From assembly GCA_035455245.1 (NCBI GenBank), contig DATIFN010000025.1, positions 1 to 64,000 of the forward strand: a DNA stretch of 64,000 nucleotides. The letters are read 5' to 3'. The DNA is from UBA8516 sp035455245 (GTDB lineage Archaea; Thermoproteota; Nitrososphaeria; Nitrososphaerales; Nitrosopumilaceae). The notes under the pieces are model-generated. The model saw nothing but the letters and a program-made list of their open reading frames with translations, was not told where the DNA came from and did no database searches. Shown in pieces: positions 61,001 through 64,000 of the stretch. The translations under genes were made by a program, and so were the position numbers. The stretch's first letter is position 1. The number at the start of each line of letters is the position of its first letter.

Positions 61001-62416
61001 CTAATTCAATTCCAATTCTCTTACGTCCACAAAATGACCTGCTATTGCAGCAGCAGCAGCCATAACTGGACTTACAAGATGGGTTCTTCCACCTGCTCCT
61101 TGTCTTCCTTCAAAGTTTCTGTTCGATGTACTCGCACATCTTTCGCCCGCTGCCAAAATGTCTGGATTCATTCCCAAACACATACTACAACCTGATTCTC
61201 TCCACTCAAAGTTTGCTTCTTTGAATATCCTATCCAACCCTAGTTCTTCAGCTTGTTTTTTCACAAGTTGAGATCCTGGAACCACCATAGCTCGTACCTT
61301 TGGGGAAACTTTCTTTCCTTTTACGACCTTAGACGCTTCAATCAAATCTTCTAGTCTTGAATTTGTACAAGAACCAATGAAAACCCTATCGATTAAAATG
61401 TCAGTAATTGGCGTACCTGGTTTTAGATTCATGTACTGTAATGCCTTAATTGCTGCCTTTTCCTCCTCTTGATTTCCTTTTGCATATTCATCTGGAAATG
61501 GGATGTTGCTTGTGACATCCGTAGTCATAGCAGGATTTGTTCCCCAGCTGACTTGAGGAGATATCGTATCAGTATGCAAGGTAAAGATTTTGTCAAAATG
61601 AGCACCCGGATCACTTTTTAGGTTTTCACGAAAATAATCTACTAACTCATCATAATTTTTTGGAATGTATATCCTCCCCTTTAGGTACTCGAAAGTTTTT
61701 TCATCTGGAGCTACAAGGCCTGCTCTTGCACCTCCTTCAATAGACATATTGCAAATGGTCATCCTTTGTTCCATGGTTAGCTCAGATATTGTTTCTCCAC
61801 GATATTCAATTACAGTCCCTGCACCTCCAGCTGTTCCTATTTGTCGTATTATTGAAAGTATGATGTCTTTTGCAGTCACTGCGTGGTTATTTTTTCTTTT
61901 ACCTTCTACTTTGATTTCAAAGGTTTTTGGTTTTTCCATCCATATACATTGTGTTGCTAACACATGCTCTACATCACTTGTACCGATACCAAAAGCTAAG
62001 GCACCAAATGCCCCATGTGTTGATGTGTGACTATCACCACAAACAATTGTAGTCCCAGGAAGAGTTATTCCCAATTCAGGACCAATTACATGCACTATCC
62101 CTTGATTTGGACTATTAATATCAAATAATTGGATACGAAAATCTTTGCAGTTTTTTTCTAAAACTTGGATTTGCCTTGCAGAAATCTGATCTACTATTGG
62201 TAATGATCTGTCACTAGTTGGAACATTATGATCCATTGTTGCAAATGTGAGATCTGGTCTTCGGACTTTTCTTTTGTTTGTACGTAAACCATCAAATGCT
62301 TGTGGAGATGTAACCTCATGTACTAAATGTCGATCAACATAAAGGAGTGTGGGTCCATTTGGTTGCTTCACTACAACATGTGAATCCCAAATCTTATCAA
62401 ACAATGTCTTTGACAT
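61001..62416 (-). CDS. leuC: 3-isopropylmalate dehydratase large subunit, bacterial-type (LeuC)
   Basis: The large aconitase-family subunit binds the [4Fe-4S] cluster. It has LLYVDRHLVHEVTSPQAF, CGDSHTSTHGAFGALAFGIGTSDVEHVLATQ, FIGSCTNSRLEDL, SGCSMCLGMNPD (cluster Cys) and STSNRNFEGRQGAGGRTHLVSPVMAAAAAI. 471 residues. Its start lies 87 bases after the second small subunit's stop, where an AT-rich region could promote it separately. Confidence 0.94.
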   Translation of the reverse strand: MSKTLFDKIWDSHVVVKQPNGPTLLYVDRHLVHEVTSPQAFDGLRTNKRKVRRPDLTFATMDHNVPTSDRSLPIVDQISARQIQVLEKNCKDFRIQLFDINSPNQGIVHVIGPELGITLPGTTIVCGDSHTSTHGAFGALAFGIGTSDVEHVLATQCIWMEKPKTFEIKVEGKRKNNHAVTAKDIILSIIRQIGTAGGAGTVIEYRGETISELTMEQRMTICNMSIEGGARAGLVAPDEKTFEYLKGRIYIPKNYDELVDYFRENLKSDPGAHFDKIFTLHTDTISPQVSWGTNPAMTTDVTSNIPFPDEYAKGNQEEEKAAIKALQYMNLKPGTPITDILIDRVFIGSCTNSRLEDLIEASKVVKGKKVSPKVRAMVVPGSQLVKKQAEELGLDRIFKEANFEWRESGCSMCLGMNPDILAAGERCASTSNRNFEGRQGAGGRTHLVSPVMAAAAAIAGHFVDVRELELN

Positions 62417-62503
62417 AGCAGTATCTCATATGATACGTGATATAATGGTATAAACCGAAAAAATTGTTAGAATGGATTTAATTTATTCTTAACGTTAAAG
62501 TTG

Positions 62504-62986
62504 CTATGGTTTGTAATTAAAAAGACCACCAGCGGCGATGATTTTTCCAATTAATTCAGAAAAAGGTTTTATTTTATAAGTTTGATTTTTCGTTAGGTTT
62601 TTTATTTCGTTTTTACCTATATCAATTTCAAGCGAGTCTTTATCAGATATGTTGTTGTATGCATTCTCATTAATTTCTATTGGTAACAAGAACGCTCCGT
62701 CGACAGCATTTCTATAGAATATCCTTGCAAAAGACAAGGCCAAAACTGCCTTTATTCCTGAATATGCAAGTGCAATAGGTGCGTGTTCTCTTGAAGAACC
62801 ACACCCAAAATTACGTCCTGCTACGATAAAATCACCCTCTTTTACTTTAGAATGAAAATCTTTGTCTAGACCTTCCATTGCATGTTTTGCAAGTTCGTTG
62901 TAGTCATGTATCTTAAGATATGGACCAGGTAGTATTACATCAGTATCGATGTTGTCCCTTTGATACTTTATCACATCGCCCTTCAT
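62504..62986 (-). CDS. Archaeal-type isopropylmalate/homoaconitate dehydratase small subunit
   Basis: The 160-residue protein has DVILPGPYLKIHDYNELAKHAMEGLD and VAGRNFGCGSSREHAPIALAYSGIKAVLALSFARIFYRN. The specificity loop reads YLKIH, neither the YLRT/YLRR (homoaconitase-type) nor YLVY (isopropylmalate-type) forms known from methanogens, so the substrate is uncertain. It overlaps the large subunit by four bases (ATGA). Possible substrates are isopropylmalate, citramalate/methylmalate or homocitrate. Confidence 0.85.
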   Translation of the reverse strand: MKGDVIKYQRDNIDTDVILPGPYLKIHDYNELAKHAMEGLDKDFHSKVKEGDFIVAGRNFGCGSSREHAPIALAYSGIKAVLALSFARIFYRNAVDGAFLLPIEINENAYNNISDKDSLEIDIGKNEIKNLTKNQTYKIKPFSELIGKIIAAGGLFNYKP

Positions 62987-64000
62987 TTCAAATCTCTCGG
63001 ATCAGTAATTTTTCCAGTTACAGCAGATGCAGCTGCAACCAATGGAGATGCCAGATATGTTTTTGATTCAACATGACCCATCCTTCCTGGAAAATTTCTG
63101 TTGGTAGTACTGATGCAAACTTCGTCTTTCGCAAGTACACCCATATGTGCACCACAACAGGCTCCGCATGTAGGAGGTCCAACTACTACACCTGCATCCA
63201 TGAAAATTTTAAGGAGTCCTTCATCCATTGCTTTTCTAAATATCGATATCGCCGCAGGCAATATTTCGGTTCTAATTTTCACCTGCCTACCTTTTAGAAT
63301 TTTTGCAACGGCTTGTAAATCTTCATATTTTGCTCCAGTACATGAACCGATATACGCTTTATCTAAGGCGGTTGTTGACAGGTCTCTGGCGGCTGCGATG
63401 TTATCAGGAGAAAATGGTTTGGCAACAATTGGTTCTAATTCTGATGCTTCATACTCATAGATCTTTTCATATTCCGAGTCTTCGTCACCATGTATTTCAT
63501 TGTATTTTGCTGCACCACGTGTTGCAAGATAGTCTCTTGTTTTTTGATCAGGTTCAACAATTCCACTTTTTGCTCCTGCTTCTGTTGTCATATTTGTTAA
63601 AGTAAGTCGCTCTTCTACTGACATTTCTAATACACCATTGCCACCAAATTGCATCGTTTTGTAAGCTGCGCCATCTGTTCCAATGTCACCGATTATTTTT
63701 AGAATGAAATCTTTTGCCATCACGTGATTTGGGAGTTTACCATTAAGTTTGAAATAAAGGGTCTCTGGAACTTTAAACCAAATTTTTCCGTTTAAGAGTA
63801 CGTAGGCAACATCTGTATGACCAAGGCCTGCGGCAAAAGCACCTAGTGCGCCTGTTGTATTTGTGTGTGAATCACCACCCACATAGACTTCCCCAGGCAA
63901 CACCATGGCTTCTTCGTGAGATAATGTATGACAAATTCCATATTGGCCCATACCATACTTGAAATGTTTGCTGATTCCAAATTGTTTTGTAAAATCTGAT
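62983..64000 (-). CDS. Archaeal-type isopropylmalate/homoaconitate dehydratase large subunit (5' end beyond window)
   Basis: The frame is open to the window edge, so the N-terminus is missing (339 residues seen, about 420 expected). It has GQYGICHTLSHEEA, VGGDSHTNTTGALGAFAAGLGHTDVA, YIGSCTGAKYEDL, PTCGACCGAHMGVL (cluster Cys) and STTNRNFPGRMGHVESKTYLASP. This is the shorter archaeal class, distinct from leuC next door. It pairs with the small subunit at 62504. Confidence 0.9.
   Translation of the reverse strand, partial: SDFTKQFGISKHFKYGMGQYGICHTLSHEEAMVLPGEVYVGGDSHTNTTGALGAFAAGLGHTDVAYVLLNGKIWFKVPETLYFKLNGKLPNHVMAKDFILKIIGDIGTDGAAYKTMQFGGNGVLEMSVEERLTLTNMTTEAGAKSGIVEPDQKTRDYLATRGAAKYNEIHGDEDSEYEKIYEYEASELEPIVAKPFSPDNIAAARDLSTTALDKAYIGSCTGAKYEDLQAVAKILKGRQVKIRTEILPAAISIFRKAMDEGLLKIFMDAGVVVGPPTCGACCGAHMGVLAKDEVCISTTNRNFPGRMGHVESKTYLASPLVAAASAVTGKITDPRDLK

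Noticed and set aside
1..64000. Possible CRISPR arrays
   Set aside because: No series of short, evenly spaced direct repeats was found; the only regular repeats are the HYR-coding modules and one two-copy 10-bp tandem.

Overview
The window is about 64 kb of AT-rich archaeal chromosome. The gene set points to an ammonia-oxidiser-like Nitrososphaerota (Thaumarchaeota), probably close to Nitrosopumilales. The pointers are eukaryote-like ribosomal proteins (S30e, L10e, L13, L18e, L37Ae), a TFE-beta with an Fe-S motif, archaeal exosome, KEOPS Pcc1, Nop5/fibrillarin, a short RpoD with an Rpb3-like zinc loop, a blue-copper protein with a PEF-type C-terminal anchor, and many TATA boxes 26-28 bases before start codons (leaderless genes). 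The assignment is inferred from gene content only.

Layout. 1-2 kb is a small accessory patch: the tail of a truncated gene, a strong hairpin, a HEPN-like protein, a small membrane ORF and the C-terminal remnant of a DDE transposase. 2-11 kb is housekeeping: S30e, a radical SAM enzyme, pyrK/pyrD, nop5/fibrillarin, RNase HII, Trm1, RlmE and TFE-beta. 11-19 kb holds an OLD-type ATPase with an apparently degenerate TOPRIM region, a large secreted Ig-like protein, an OB-fold protein, a PAC2 proteasome-chaperone-like protein, a coiled-coil protein and a PAP2 phosphatase. 19-29.4 kb holds pgk, a suf operon (sufB-sufD-Rieske-sufS-sufU plus a Zn-ribbon gene, with no sufC) and a tetrapyrrole operon (hemL-hemC-cobA-hemD) whose leaderless promoter is visible. 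29.4-34.2 kb is one giant secreted NHL/15xHYR/RTX-like protein.

34-44 kb has PRC-barrel and F420-reductase-like proteins, two related secreted proteins (one with a cupredoxin domain), four very small Cys-rich proteins, tRNA-Glu(CTC), an EndA-like protein lacking the catalytic His, L10e, tRNA-Gly(GCC) and a CPA2-type antiporter. 44.3-48.3 kb is the least explained block: a winged-helix protein translationally coupled to an unusual AAA ATPase, a 35-residue C2H2-like miniprotein behind a 10-bp tandem repeat, and a long coiled-coil protein divergent from the ATPase pair. 48-53 kb has a membrane glycosyltransferase, a tandem rhodanese, NAD kinase and Nob1.

53-57.7 kb is a long minus-strand information-processing operon (XPF nuclease, prefoldin beta, Pcc1, L37Ae, Rrp42, Rrp41, Rrp4, SBDS). 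It is divergent from rpoD-L18e-L13-S9-nucleotidyltransferase. The right end carries two different isopropylmalate-dehydratase-type large/small subunit pairs, the last one cut by the window edge.

Taken together, most of the window is core metabolism and RNA/ribosome machinery in tightly overlapping operons. The best candidates for undescribed biology are the ATPase/winged-helix/coiled-coil neighbourhood at 44-48 kb and the cluster of metal-binding microproteins next to a blue-copper protein at 37-41 kb.
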